Assembly: GCA_004173185.1 (NCBI GenBank)
Contig: SEFZ01000030.1
Span: 40,366 to 104,365, forward strand
Direction of reading: 5' to 3'
DNA length: 64,000 nt
Source of the DNA: Sphingomonadales bacterium
GTDB lineage: Bacteria; Pseudomonadota; Alphaproteobacteria; Sphingomonadales; Sphingomonadaceae
Position 1 is the stretch's first letter. Every line of letters begins with the position of its first letter. Below, piece after piece: positions 34,449-43,943 of the stretch. The position numbers and the translations under genes are program-made. The notes under the pieces were generated by a model. That model was not told the origin of the DNA. It was given only the letters and a program-made list of their open reading frames with translations, and did no database searches.

Positions 34449-35231
34449 TTATGCGACGGCCGAAACAGCTTTTGCTGCCTGCTTCTTAGCCAGCGCCCCT
34501 GCCGCCCTCTTAACTGCCGCCTTGGCCGCCTTGGGCGCCTCGCCATCCAGGGTATCGCGCTTGATGACCTCATTCGAAAGCAGCACCCTGAGTTCTTCGT
34601 CGCTGGTTTTAACGCCTTCAAACAAGCGGCGCATTTCCTTGCGAAGCGCCGCCACCATGTTGTCGCCCATCAGCAACTCGGCAATCACGTAGCGATTGAG
34701 AATCTGCGCCTGCCGGTGAAATTCCTGAAGCGCATCTCCGGTCACGCTTTCCCGGCAAAGCATAAATAATTTTGCGAGATCGTCGGCCGAACGAGAGGAC
34801 AATGATCCCATGTCGAAGCAGTAAACCTCTTCCCAATCGATCGGCTGCGCAAATTTGATTCGATAGATTTTCCACGTGATCGCGTTCGTGAGCAGAATCC
34901 ACTCGATGCCGTGATGCGCTCCGTAATTCACAGCCTGCCTAAGATGCGTATCGTTGAGCGTGGTCCCTGCAGATTTTACTTCCGCAAGATATTGCACCTT
35001 GCCATCAACTTTGATCGCTAGATCGCAAAAGGTACCACGTATTTGTTGCTCACTCGTCAGCTCTAGATATTTGTCGTAACCGAATATGTCGGTGAGCATA
35101 TCTTTGATCACAGTAACCGTATCAGCTTCCGAAATGTCGCGTTCGGCTAACTTTCGTACGATGGGCTGGTAACGCTTCAAGCTCGTTACAAGACGCTCCT
35201 GAACCTTCTTCGGAATCTTGACTGTCGACAT
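34449..35231 (-). CDS. lone HsdR-N-like PD-(D/E)XK nuclease-domain protein
   Basis: Protein of 260 aa. Residues about 30-130 resemble the N-terminal nuclease domain of type I restriction HsdR subunits: GTFCDLAIKVDGKVQYLAEVK holds the D-(x)n-E-V-K core, followed by NDTHLRQAVNYGAHHGIEWI. There is no helicase domain, and no HsdS or HsdM nearby. The tail is Lys/Ala-rich (KAAKAAVKRAAGALAKK). Base composition is visibly lower in GC than its neighbours, suggesting transfer. A role in DNA cleavage or defence is possible but unproven. Confidence 0.75.
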   Translation of the reverse strand: MSTVKIPKKVQERLVTSLKRYQPIVRKLAERDISEADTVTVIKDMLTDIFGYDKYLELTSEQQIRGTFCDLAIKVDGKVQYLAEVKSAGTTLNDTHLRQAVNYGAHHGIEWILLTNAITWKIYRIKFAQPIDWEEVYCFDMGSLSSRSADDLAKLFMLCRESVTGDALQEFHRQAQILNRYVIAELLMGDNMVAALRKEMRRLFEGVKTSDEELRVLLSNEVIKRDTLDGEAPKAAKAAVKRAAGALAKKQAAKAVSAVA

Positions 35232-35372
35232 GCTGCTCTCCCCTTACGAGGAAATGAGCGCGAGCGTCGTGGGCAGGTCAAGGAAATTCCGAATCGATTT
35301 CGTTGCTGTCATGTAAGCGATGGTTTGCGCGAGCCTGCGACCAGCTTTTTGGAATCCGTAAATCCACGACGC

Positions 35373-35389
35373 GGATAGCCGCTATCCGA
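35373..35389. repeat. short perfect inverted repeat
   Basis: CGGATAG-CCG-CTATCCG in the 209-bp spacer upstream of the HsdR-N-like gene. This spacer is AT-richer than its surroundings and shows no other gene. It could be an operator. Confidence 0.35.
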
Positions 35390-35440
35390 TCATGCAACGA
35401 ACAACCACGAAGCGAAGAGAAAGCACGAACGGAGCCCTTC

Positions 35441-37024
35441 CTACGGCGTCGCCGCGCCCGGCTGGGTCGGCATCGGCATGCGCTGCAGCGGCTTGTCGGC
35501 ATTTGCCGCGTTCAGCAGCATCGCCGCCAGGATGATCGCGCCCTGCCGCATATCGGGTGCCCGCAGATGATCGAACGTGTCGAGCTGGCTGTGATGGACG
35601 CGGCTCTGATATTCGAGCGGGTCCTGGATGAACTGGAACGCGGGAATGCCCACGCTCTGCATGAACTGGTGATCGGTGCCCCCGGTCTTCTGGATCACCA
35701 CCGATGACGCGCCCATCGATGCGAACGGCGCGAGCCATTCGCGGAAGATCGGGATCGCCGCCATGTTGTTCTCGGCATAGATGCCGCGCACCTTCCCCGA
35801 ACCATTGTCCATGTTGAAATAGGCGGCGAGATCGCGGTGCCCGGGCAGCGTCGTGATCGGATAGCGGGTGCCCCAGCTATAATAGAATTCGTCGTCGGTC
35901 AGCTTGCGCTCCGGCGCCGGGCGTGTGGCGAGATGCTTCTCGATATAGGCGATGCTGCCATACAGGCTCTGCTCCTCGCCCGACCACAGAGCGAAGCGGA
36001 TGGTCCGCTTGGGCTTGATGCCCGAAGCCGCGATGATCCGCGCCGCTTCCATCACCATTGCCGAGCCCGCGCCATTATCCGCCGCGCCGTCGCCTGCTGC
36101 CCAGCTATCCAGATGCGCGCCGGCCATGACATAGCCCGCCTTCGGGTCGCTGCCCTTGATGTCGGCGAGGATGTTGTACGCCATCGGATCGCTGTCGTCG
36201 TAATGGACGTTGCTCTCGATCTCGAGCGTCGGCGCAGCACCGCGCTTGGCCATGCGGACCAACCGGCGATAATCCTCGGTCGCCATCTCCACGCCCGGCA
36301 CGGTCGGCGTATCGCCCACAAAATGCTGATAGCCCTCGCCATGCACCAGCTTGCCGTCGTTGCGCGAGCGCGTGACATAGGCCAGCGCGCCCTCTGCCGC
36401 GAGGAAGTCGGTCAGCGCCTTCTCAAAGCCCGCGCGCTTCATCGCCGCGGCAAACTGCGCGGGATCCCATTTGGGCTGCTCGAACACGTCGAGCTTGGCG
36501 ATATCCGAATCGCTCAGCCGCTTAAACGGCGCTTCGGTGGCATCCGCGCTGGTGCCCGGGTGCGAGACCAAAACGATCTTGCCCGCAAGCTTGCCGCGCC
36601 ATGCCGCGAAATCGCCTTCACTGCTCATCGGCGCAACAATGATCGGCGCGCTTACCGCGCCCTTGGTCGCCGGGGTCCACGCAATCGGGATCCCCGTGAG
36701 ATCGATCGGCCGCGGCGTCACCATCCGCACGCTCGATCGCTCGATCCACCAGCCCCGGCCGAAATCGAAACCTTCCTTGCGGACGTCGCTAAGCCCCCAG
36801 CCGCGGAATTTCTCCTGCGTCCATTTCTCGGCCTCGCGCATCCCCGGCGAGTTGGTGATCCGCGCGCCGATCGTGTCGGAAAGATGCTCGGCGGTCTGCA
36901 TCACTTCGGAATGCAGCGTGCCCTGATCGATCAGCTTGGCGAGCACCGCGCCATCGACGGTCTGCGCCGCAAGCGGGCTGGTCCAGAGCAGCAGCGAAGC
37001 GGCGATCAGGGGAAAAGTGCGCAT
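35441..37024 (-). CDS. secreted M28 family zinc metallopeptidase
   Basis: Exported aminopeptidase-like protein of 527 aa with a signal peptide ending TSPLAAQ. A PA-type insert lies around residues 120-260. The M28 metal ligands are visible: His and Asp in AGAHLDSWAAGDGAADNGAG, the Glu pair in WSGEEQSL, Asp in FNMDNGSG and the last His in VHHSQLDTFD. It should remove N-terminal residues or dipeptides in the periplasm or outside. ATG 37024 is preferred to the upstream GTG at 37039. Confidence 0.92.
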   Translation of the reverse strand: MRTFPLIAASLLLWTSPLAAQTVDGAVLAKLIDQGTLHSEVMQTAEHLSDTIGARITNSPGMREAEKWTQEKFRGWGLSDVRKEGFDFGRGWWIERSSVRMVTPRPIDLTGIPIAWTPATKGAVSAPIIVAPMSSEGDFAAWRGKLAGKIVLVSHPGTSADATEAPFKRLSDSDIAKLDVFEQPKWDPAQFAAAMKRAGFEKALTDFLAAEGALAYVTRSRNDGKLVHGEGYQHFVGDTPTVPGVEMATEDYRRLVRMAKRGAAPTLEIESNVHYDDSDPMAYNILADIKGSDPKAGYVMAGAHLDSWAAGDGAADNGAGSAMVMEAARIIAASGIKPKRTIRFALWSGEEQSLYGSIAYIEKHLATRPAPERKLTDDEFYYSWGTRYPITTLPGHRDLAAYFNMDNGSGKVRGIYAENNMAAIPIFREWLAPFASMGASSVVIQKTGGTDHQFMQSVGIPAFQFIQDPLEYQSRVHHSQLDTFDHLRAPDMRQGAIILAAMLLNAANADKPLQRMPMPTQPGAATP

Positions 37025-37093
37025 GAGACTCCCGAACACGTCTGAGGGCGGATGCCCGGACGCTATGGTGCCGTTCTCATGCTGGCAAGCGAA

Positions 37094-38143
37094 TCAGCGC
37101 CCGATCAGCCCCTGCGCAATTCGGTCGGCGACTTCGCTCGCGGGATCGCCGGTGCGCGCGCTTTCGTCCCACACCTGGGCAAGCCGCACCGGGATACGGT
37201 CAACGCGCGATTGCACCTCGGCCATATTGCCCTGCCCCAGATATTCGAGGCCAACGTTGATGATCCCGCCCGCGTTGATCACGTAATCGGGGGCGTAGAG
37301 GATCCCGGCATCCTGAAGCCGCTGGCCATCGGCGCGCGTCGCCAGCTGGTTGTTCGCACCGCCAGCCACGACATTGGCCTTGAGCGTCGGGATCGATTGC
37401 TCGGTCAGGATCGCGCCCAGCGCATTGGGGCTGAACAGATCGGTATCGAGCGAGAGGATCGCATCCGCGTCGACAACGTCCGCGCCGAGCTCGGCCGCGA
37501 GCGCCTTGGCGCGCTCGGCATTCACGTCCGCAAGGGTGAGCTTCGCGCCATCCGCCGCCAGCAAGCGGGCAAGCCCGCCACCGACCGAGCCGACGCCCTG
37601 GATCGCCACGCGCACGCCCGCCATCGTATCGGCACCCAAACCGCGCTGTGCGGCGGCCTTGACGCCCAGATAGACGCCCCGCGCGGTTACCGGCCCCGGA
37701 TCGCCGCCTGCGCTGCCTGCCGCCACGGGAAGCCCCGAGACGTGGCGCGTCTGCGTCGCGACGATCTTCATCCGCTCCTCGGACATGCCGACGTCTTCGG
37801 CGGTCACATATTTGCCGACCAGCGATTCGACCGCTCGGCCAAATGCCTCAAGCTGCGCATTGGTGACGACGGCGCCCGGCTTGTCGGCCAGGATCACGCC
37901 CTTGCCTCCGCCCATCGGCAGATCCGCCATCGCATTCTTGTAGCTCATGCCGCGCGACAGGCGCAGCGCATCGGTGATCGCCGCGTCGGAGCTGGCATAG
38001 TGCCAGAAGCGCACGCCGCCCGCTGCAGGGCCAAGATTGGTCGAATGTACCGCGATGATCGCGCTCAGCCCCGAATCGGTATCGCTGAAGAGATGGACGC
38101 CCTCATGGTCGTCGAAATCGGGGAAACCCCAGTCGGTGCGCAT
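37094..38143 (-). CDS. Leu/Phe/Glu/Val-type amino acid dehydrogenase
   Basis: NAD-dependent amino acid dehydrogenase of 349 aa. The catalytic lysine is in ADLPMGGGKGVI, with a second family lysine in RGMSYKNA. The Rossmann motif is IQGVGSVGGG, and PDYVINAGG is typical of leucine and phenylalanine dehydrogenases. The length fits these rather than glutamate dehydrogenase. It would catabolise branched or aromatic amino acids to oxo acids. Confidence 0.9.
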   Translation of the reverse strand: MRTDWGFPDFDDHEGVHLFSDTDSGLSAIIAVHSTNLGPAAGGVRFWHYASSDAAITDALRLSRGMSYKNAMADLPMGGGKGVILADKPGAVVTNAQLEAFGRAVESLVGKYVTAEDVGMSEERMKIVATQTRHVSGLPVAAGSAGGDPGPVTARGVYLGVKAAAQRGLGADTMAGVRVAIQGVGSVGGGLARLLAADGAKLTLADVNAERAKALAAELGADVVDADAILSLDTDLFSPNALGAILTEQSIPTLKANVVAGGANNQLATRADGQRLQDAGILYAPDYVINAGGIINVGLEYLGQGNMAEVQSRVDRIPVRLAQVWDESARTGDPASEVADRIAQGLIGR

Positions 38144-38168
38144 GGGTTAATCCAACGCTGTGAGAAAG

Positions 38169-38246
38169 TGGGGCGACCGACGGGACTTGAACCCGCAACA
38201 TCCGGCATCACAAGCCGACGCTCTAACCAATTGAACTACGATCGCC
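38169..38246 (-). tRNA. tRNA-His (GTG)
   Basis: 78 bases with encoded CCA. The acceptor stem has eight pairs (GGCGATCG / CGGTCGCC), which is the G-1:C73 identity feature of tRNA-His. The anticodon loop is TTGTGAT (anticodon GTG) and the T-loop TTCAAGT. Confidence 0.95.
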
Positions 38247-38350
38247 ACGAAGGTTGGCCGCTTAGCGGGGCAAATTGCGGAGCGCAAGATAGTTGCGGCC
38301 TGCTTATCGCCGCGCTGGCATCGATGCGTCGATTTTGGCAAGAAACACCG

Positions 38351-39016
38351 ATGCAAAACGTCACCGTCACCTTCGGTTCCAGCCCGGTTCCCGCCGCCTC
38401 CCCCGTCGCGCAACACATCATGCGCCAGCCCGGCGTACAGCGCGTGCCGAATCCCAAGGTCGAGATGTTTATCGCCAAAAACTTTCTCGAGCCCGAGCTG
38501 TGCCAGCTGCTGATGGTCAAGATCGACGCGGAGCGCCGCCCCTCCACCATCGCCGATGCCAATGGCGATTATGCCTTCCGCACCAGCGAGACCTGCGATC
38601 TGGCGACGACCGATCCGATGGTGATGGAGCTTAAGCGCCGAATCATCGCGCTAACCGGCCTCGATCCCGCCAATGGCGAGCCGATGCAGGGCCAGCGCTA
38701 CGATGTCGGGCAGGAGTTCAAAGCGCACACCGATTATTTCGAGCCCGCAGGCGCGGATTTCGAGCGCTATTGCAGCGTCGCCGGCCAGCGCACCTGGACC
38801 GCGATGCTCTATTGCAACGAGGTAGAAGCTGGCGGCGCGACTCGGTTCAAGGCGATCGACAAGATCGTCCAGCCCGAAACCGGCAAGCTGATCGTGTGGA
38901 ACAATTTGCGGGTGAACGGCAGCCCAAACCCCTCGACGCTGCATCATGCGATGAAGGTCCGCTCGGGCCTGAAATACGTCATCACGCAGTGGTTCCGCGA
39001 ACGGCGCTGGGGCTGA
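38351..39016 (+). CDS. 2OG-Fe(II) oxygenase, prolyl 4-hydroxylase-like
   Basis: Dioxygenase of 221 aa. The iron ligands H-x-D are in FKAHTDYFEP (His126, Asp128), with the distal His in NPSTLHHAMKV (about 198-199) and the 2-oxoglutarate-binding basic residue just after. The segment WTAMLYCNEVEAGGATRF matches prolyl hydroxylase relatives. ATG 38324 is an alternative start nine codons upstream; the ribosome site is weak for both. A longer open frame through the tRNA-His region is not coding. The substrate is unknown. Confidence 0.88.
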   Translation: MQNVTVTFGSSPVPAASPVAQHIMRQPGVQRVPNPKVEMFIAKNFLEPELCQLLMVKIDAERRPSTIADANGDYAFRTSETCDLATTDPMVMELKRRIIALTGLDPANGEPMQGQRYDVGQEFKAHTDYFEPAGADFERYCSVAGQRTWTAMLYCNEVEAGGATRFKAIDKIVQPETGKLIVWNNLRVNGSPNPSTLHHAMKVRSGLKYVITQWFRERRWG

Positions 39017-39159
39017 GGCCGGCGCGCACGAATCAACTATTAAGCGCCCCCTCTATCCGGCTGATCTCGTGCGGGTTAGGCTCCGCTCGCATATCGGCAT
39101 CTTGCCGGTAGCACGGGGGAGCGCGGCGCAGGTCGCCGGCGCTTCGGGGGGAAGCAACT

Positions 39160-39504
39160 ATGAAGACCATATCACGGCTCGCCGCTGCGGCGATCCTGTT
39201 CGCCTGCACGCCAGTCATGGCGCAGGACAATAATGACTGGAAATTCCAGCTCGTGAACCACAGCGGCGTCGCTATTTCGGCGGTTTATACGATCAAGCGC
39301 GACGGCAAATGGAGCAGCAACTGGATCAAGACGCTGATCGCGCCGACGCGCACGTTCAACATGAGCTTCTACGACACGCAGGACACCCGCTGCGAGATTC
39401 GCACCCGCATCGTCTTCACCGACGGTAGCGAGTATGACACGCCCGTCGATTATTGCGGCATCACCAAGGTGATCGTGAACGACGAGACCATCACTTCGCA
39501 GTGA
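39160..39504 (+). CDS. small secreted protein, unknown
   Basis: 114 aa with a clear signal peptide ending TPVMAQ. The mature part has NHSGVAISAVYTIKRDGKW and two cysteines (in DTRCEIRT and VDYCGIT) that could form a disulfide. It is beta-rich and resembles small periplasmic proteins of unknown role. GGGGGGAAG lies upstream of ATG 39160. A terminator follows. Confidence 0.8.
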   Translation: MKTISRLAAAAILFACTPVMAQDNNDWKFQLVNHSGVAISAVYTIKRDGKWSSNWIKTLIAPTRTFNMSFYDTQDTRCEIRTRIVFTDGSEYDTPVDYCGITKVIVNDETITSQ

Positions 39505-39513
39505 CGAGATCGC

Positions 39514-39550
39514 GCCCGGCGGCGTTCAAAGACGCCGCCGGGCTCGTTTA
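39514..39550. terminator. hairpin terminator between convergent genes
   Basis: A perfect twelve-base stem GCCCGGCGGCGT / ACGCCGCCGGGC with a six-base loop, followed by TCGTTTA. It sits between the small secreted protein and the convergent TonB receptor stop and probably serves both. Confidence 0.75.
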
Positions 39551-39552
39551 CC

Positions 39553-42231
39553 TCAGAACTTGGCGGTCAGCCCCAGCGAGACGGTGCGGCCAAGGCGGTA
39601 GCGATTAACTTCCACCGCGTTCGTCTCGAACTGCTGATATTCGCGATACTTGGTGCCGGTCAGGTTACGGCCCTCGAGCTTCATCTCGAAGTCCACGCCC
39701 GCCATCGTGAAGCCCTGACGGGCCACCACGTCAAGGCGGATGCCCGGCGTCTCAACGATATCGGGCAGCAGGTTTGCACCCCGATTGGTCACGCGCTCGC
39801 TGGCATAGTTGAACAACACCGTCAGCGCCGAGAGCGTGTCGGTATCTTCAATGCCGAACTGCAGATTGACGAGATGATCCGACTGGCCGGTCAGCGGTGC
39901 GCCGTTGCGGAACAGTTGGCTGGAAGGCACCAGCACCGCGATGCCGCTGCCGTTCTGGATCGGGCTGGGAACCAGCTCCGAACCCGATTTGATGCGTGAC
40001 TGGGTGTAGGTGTAGTTCGCGATCAGCACCAGGCGACGGCTGGTGAAGAACCCGCCCCAGCTCTCGAGCGGAACGAACTTCTGCACTTCGGCCTCGCCGC
40101 CCCACAGCGTAGCGCTCGGCGCATAGGAGAAGCCGGTCTGCAGCGGCGAATCGGGCGTCGGGAAGAACGCGACCTGCTCGGTCGGGTTATCGATCTTCTT
40201 GTAGAAGCCCGCCGCGGTGAAGCGCTCGTTGCGCCCGAAGAACCACTCATAGCGGCCTTCGAAGTTGAGCAGCTGGGAGTCGACCAGCTCCGGGTTACCG
40301 AAGAACAGGCGGTCCGATTCGAAGTCGCGATAGACCTGCGGGGCCAGTTCGCGGAACTGTGGGCGCGCGATCGTCTTCGATCCGTGTGCGCGCAGCTGCA
40401 TGTCCTCGGCGAAGTTCCAGGTGACCGTCGCCGCCGGCAGCCAATAGCCGTTGTTCAGGCGGGTGCCCTGGAAGAGCGCGCTGTTCGTCGTGACGAACTC
40501 GTTGGCCTTCTCGTACCGCAGGCCCAGGACCGCGCGCACGCCATTCGTGATCTCGCCTTCGATCTGGCCGTAGCCGGCATGGATGCGGAGGCTCGCATCA
40601 TATTGCGCGGCGCCCTGCGCGTTCGAGAGGTTGAACAGGCGGATACAGCCCTGCTCCTCGACCACCAGCGTCGGATTGACGCAGGCGCCCATGATCGAAT
40701 CTACCGAGAGCAGCATGTCCGGGCGCAGATAGCTCGCCGGAGCCGTCAGGCCGCTGCCGTTGAAGTTGCGGTAGCGGAAATCGAAGCGAGTCGAATTGCG
40801 CGACGCGTCGCTGTAGAAATAGCCGCCCGAAACGGTGCCGAACGGGAAGCGATAGCTGACGTCAGCCTGGCCGCTCCACAAATTCTCGTCGAGCTCGCTG
40901 AACGCCACCGTAGCCGATTCGCCCAGGCCGTTGAGGCTGTTCACATATGCGCTGCGAACCGGATCGAAGCGATAGGAGAAGAAGCGCTCATACGGTGCAT
41001 TGCGCTTGGTGTTGGCATAGCTGCCGCGCACGTCGATCGAGAGATCGGTGAACTTGAATTCGCCGGTCAACTGCGTGTCGATGAGCTGGCGCTCGAACCA
41101 GTTGGTGTTCTGCTCGAGCACCTGGTTGCCGCTGCTGTTCGGATAGACCGTCGCCGTGCCCATCCGCGCCTGCTTCAGCGTGTCGTGGATGTACAAATTG
41201 GTCCAGCGGATCTTGTGCTCGCCAAATTCGGCACCAAGCCCGAGCAGGCCGTTCGTAACGATGCGATTGTCGGTCAGCACGGTGCGGAAATCGCTGCGCA
41301 CGGCGCCGCTGGGATCGGCAGTGTCCTGCTGAACCGCGTCGCGGGTGCGGAAGCTATTCCCAATGCTCGCCGACGCGATCAGGCCGAGGCGCGTACCGCC
41401 AAGATCGAACGAGTGACCCGCGCTGAACTCGCCGTTCACATTCGCGGGAATGTCCTTGCTGGCGAAGACCAGGCTGGTCTCGGCATTGGTCAGCTGCGCC
41501 ACCTGACGCGAATTGAACACATTGGTGTTCAGGCCACCGTTGCGGATGAAATCGGGCACGTCGCGCTCGCCGGTGTCGAAGCCGAGCGAGTCCAGCCGGC
41601 CGCCGTCATAGACATAGCCGAACTGGTTGGTCGTCGTGCTGTCATGGGTCAGGCTGCCGCCGATCTGGAAGAAGCTTTCCTGCGGCACGGCGCGGGTGGT
41701 GAGGTTGATCACGCCGCCGCCGAATTCGCCCGGATAATTGGCCGAATAGGTCTTCTGGACGAGGGCCGAACCGATGATGCTGGTCGGGAAAATGTCGAGC
41801 GGCACGGTGCGCTTGAGCGGCTCGGGGCTTGGCAACGGCGAGCCGTTGAGCAGCGACGAGGAGTAGCGATCGCCCAGGCCGCGAACGAAGACGAAGCCGT
41901 TGCCGACCACGCTCATGCCGGTCACGCGGGTCAGCGCGCCGGCGATATCGCCTTCGCCGGTCCGCGCAATGTCTTCGGACGAAAGCACCGAGACGACCTG
42001 TGGGGTTGCGCGCACCACATCAGGTATGTGGCGGCCGAGGACGACGATTTCTTCGCCAGCCTCCACGTCATAGCCCGGCGCCGAAACTTCCGGAGCGGCG
42101 TCACGGTCCTGCACGGGATCGGCAGCAGGCGTTGCAGGCGAAGTCTGCGCCGCCACCTGCGCAAGCGCTGCGGGGCTCACCAAGGTGCTGGTCGCAATCA
42201 AAAGCGAAGCGAAAGCGATTTTCTGTTTCAT
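39553..42231 (-). CDS. TonB-dependent outer-membrane receptor
   Basis: Receptor of 892 aa. The signal peptide ends SPAALAQ. A TonB-box-like EEIVVLG stretch (about 64-71) precedes the plug, which contains DIAGALTRVTGMSVVGNG and GEFGGGVINLTTRA. The rest is a 22-strand-type barrel ending in Phe (LGLTAKF). It imports an unidentified substrate across the outer membrane. It lies downstream of the surface lipoprotein gene, separated by a hairpin. ATG 42240 would add three residues. Confidence 0.92.
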   Translation of the reverse strand: MKQKIAFASLLIATSTLVSPAALAQVAAQTSPATPAADPVQDRDAAPEVSAPGYDVEAGEEIVVLGRHIPDVVRATPQVVSVLSSEDIARTGEGDIAGALTRVTGMSVVGNGFVFVRGLGDRYSSSLLNGSPLPSPEPLKRTVPLDIFPTSIIGSALVQKTYSANYPGEFGGGVINLTTRAVPQESFFQIGGSLTHDSTTTNQFGYVYDGGRLDSLGFDTGERDVPDFIRNGGLNTNVFNSRQVAQLTNAETSLVFASKDIPANVNGEFSAGHSFDLGGTRLGLIASASIGNSFRTRDAVQQDTADPSGAVRSDFRTVLTDNRIVTNGLLGLGAEFGEHKIRWTNLYIHDTLKQARMGTATVYPNSSGNQVLEQNTNWFERQLIDTQLTGEFKFTDLSIDVRGSYANTKRNAPYERFFSYRFDPVRSAYVNSLNGLGESATVAFSELDENLWSGQADVSYRFPFGTVSGGYFYSDASRNSTRFDFRYRNFNGSGLTAPASYLRPDMLLSVDSIMGACVNPTLVVEEQGCIRLFNLSNAQGAAQYDASLRIHAGYGQIEGEITNGVRAVLGLRYEKANEFVTTNSALFQGTRLNNGYWLPAATVTWNFAEDMQLRAHGSKTIARPQFRELAPQVYRDFESDRLFFGNPELVDSQLLNFEGRYEWFFGRNERFTAAGFYKKIDNPTEQVAFFPTPDSPLQTGFSYAPSATLWGGEAEVQKFVPLESWGGFFTSRRLVLIANYTYTQSRIKSGSELVPSPIQNGSGIAVLVPSSQLFRNGAPLTGQSDHLVNLQFGIEDTDTLSALTVLFNYASERVTNRGANLLPDIVETPGIRLDVVARQGFTMAGVDFEMKLEGRNLTGTKYREYQQFETNAVEVNRYRLGRTVSLGLTAKF

Positions 42232-42268
42232 GGCTGCCATCCGGAGCAAGGGTATTTTTTGGGCGTGC

Positions 42269-42299
42269 GCCGGAGCTGCGGAAGGTCCGCTGCTCCGGC
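42269..42299 (-). terminator. hairpin between lipoprotein and TonB receptor genes
   Basis: GCCGGAGC / GCTCCGGC arms continue into GCGGA / TCCGC with one A-A mismatch and a three-base loop. No U-tract follows on the minus strand. It is more likely an RNA-stability or attenuation element than a full terminator. Confidence 0.5.
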
Positions 42300-42326
42300 G
42301 ACGTCGGTTTGGTCTGCGCGCAGTTT

Positions 42327-43943
42327 TTATGCGCCGTTGCAGGCCAGGTAGACCGAGTTGAACACCGGCGGGCCGACATCCTGCAGGCCAGCATTGGCCG
42401 GACGGATCGTCGATTTGCCGCTGGCGTCCACACCGGCGACCATGTTGATGCACGGACCAACCGTCTTCACGATGCCGTTCACGAAGGTGAAGTCAGCGCC
42501 GCCGCGGAGGCGGATCGTGGCGGGCGGCGTGCTCGCGGTGCCGATGAAGGTGAAGTTCGCATAGGTGCCGAAGGTGCGCGGCAGGAAGTCTTCGCTGCCG
42601 TTCGAGTCGATCTCGGTCGAGAACGAGTCGCTGGTCGCACCGATCGTCTTCTGCGCGACGACCAGGAACTGCACGAAACCGCGCCAGCCCACATCAACGT
42701 CGAAGCCATCATCATCGGCGCCGGTGATCGCCATATACTTCAGGTTCGAGCGGCCGCCGAAGATTTCAACGCCATCGTCCGAGCTGTTGTGAACCTGGAT
42801 GTGATCCAGCACCGTGCCCGAACCAGCGCCGCCAAGCGTCAGGCCCTGAAGCTCGTTGCCGGGCGTTATTTCGGTGCCCGAGTAACGGATCTGGACATAC
42901 TGCATCGTGCCGCTCGAGTCAGCGGGGACTGCGCCGCCGTACAGTGCGTTGCCCGTGCCTTCGACCACTGCTTCGCAGGTCGTGCTGCTGCCGGCGGCAT
43001 CGTTGACGCCGCTGATGCAGTTGGCGATCGGCGCGCGACCGGCGAGGATGATGCCGCCCCACTGGCCCTGCGTCGCGTCGCTGGTGCCTGCTGCGCTGAG
43101 GTTCTGCTGCGAAGTGAAGATGATCGGCTGAGCGACGGTGCCGACTGCGTTGATCTTCGAACCGCGGTTGACGACGAGGAAGTCGTTTGCGGCATCGTTC
43201 GGGTTGGCGGCGAGGACAACGCCCGGAGCGATGTCGAGCGTTGCAACCGAACCGATTGCGCCGGTAGAACCGACATCGACGCCAACGTCGACGCGGCCAT
43301 TGATCTGGTAAACCACGCCATCAACGCGCGGCAGCGTCAGCGTGCCGGCGACGACTGCCGGCAGGCGGCAGAGGCGATAGTTGCTGTTGGTGCCACCGTC
43401 GGTGGTGCCAGCGACGCAGACCGAAGCCGCAGGTGCGGCTGCCGAGCGAGCCAGTGAGCTGACGCAGTTATTGGCTGCCGGGATCGTCGCCGAAGTGGTG
43501 AAGTTCAGCGTCGACGAGCTGCAGGTCCAGTCGCGGAACGACGTGTCGCTGGCATTCGCCACTGCGCCGATGAAGCCGGTCGAGACCAGGAAGGGGTTGA
43601 GCGTCGCGGCGTTGAACGGTGCGAGCGTAGCTGCGCCACCCTGCGGAGCGAAGCCGTTCAGCGGAGCCGAACCGTTCAGCGTGTTGCCGGCGCCTGCGTT
43701 GAACACGGCAAGCTGCTCGTCGAGCGTGACCGTAACGCCGCTCTGCGTGGTCGCGGCGAAGTTTGCGGTCGGGGTCGGCGTGCTGACCGGGGTCGGCGTG
43801 GGCGTCGGGGCCGGCGTAGGCGTCGGGAACACGATGGTCCCAGCTCCGGGCGAAGCGACGCTGGTGGCGCCGTCACATGCGGACACGGCGAGACCCGCGC
43901 AGCTCGTCAAAAGGATCAGGCTGAGGCGCTTGAAGCTAGGCAT
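42327..43943 (-). CDS. surface lipoprotein, beta-helix-like, partner of TonB receptor
   Basis: Lipoprotein of 538 aa with lipobox LAVSAC. A Pro/Thr repeat linker (PTPTPAPTPTPTPVSTPTPT) follows. The rest is rich in Gly/Asn/Val, with parallel beta-helix-like turns: ATLDIAPGVVLAANPNDA, IIFTSQQNLSAAG, then GTVLDHIQVHNSSDDGVEIF and LKYMAITGADDDGFDVDVGW. Paired cysteines suggest disulfides. CGGAG lies upstream of ATG 43943. The adjacent TonB receptor suggests capture and delivery of a ligand. No enzyme motif is recognised. Confidence 0.8.
   Translation of the reverse strand: MPSFKRLSLILLTSCAGLAVSACDGATSVASPGAGTIVFPTPTPAPTPTPTPVSTPTPTANFAATTQSGVTVTLDEQLAVFNAGAGNTLNGSAPLNGFAPQGGAATLAPFNAATLNPFLVSTGFIGAVANASDTSFRDWTCSSSTLNFTTSATIPAANNCVSSLARSAAAPAASVCVAGTTDGGTNSNYRLCRLPAVVAGTLTLPRVDGVVYQINGRVDVGVDVGSTGAIGSVATLDIAPGVVLAANPNDAANDFLVVNRGSKINAVGTVAQPIIFTSQQNLSAAGTSDATQGQWGGIILAGRAPIANCISGVNDAAGSSTTCEAVVEGTGNALYGGAVPADSSGTMQYVQIRYSGTEITPGNELQGLTLGGAGSGTVLDHIQVHNSSDDGVEIFGGRSNLKYMAITGADDDGFDVDVGWRGFVQFLVVAQKTIGATSDSFSTEIDSNGSEDFLPRTFGTYANFTFIGTASTPPATIRLRGGADFTFVNGIVKTVGPCINMVAGVDASGKSTIRPANAGLQDVGPPVFNSVYLACNGA

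Noticed and set aside
37052..38350. Apparent long N-terminal extension of the 2OG oxygenase
   Set aside because: The frame runs antisense through the amino-acid dehydrogenase and tRNA-His genes. The oxygenase family begins near 38351.
43740..43840. Repeat array in the lipoprotein gene
   Set aside because: The GTCGGCGT-like repetition encodes the Pro/Thr stalk of the lipoprotein, a normal low-complexity linker.
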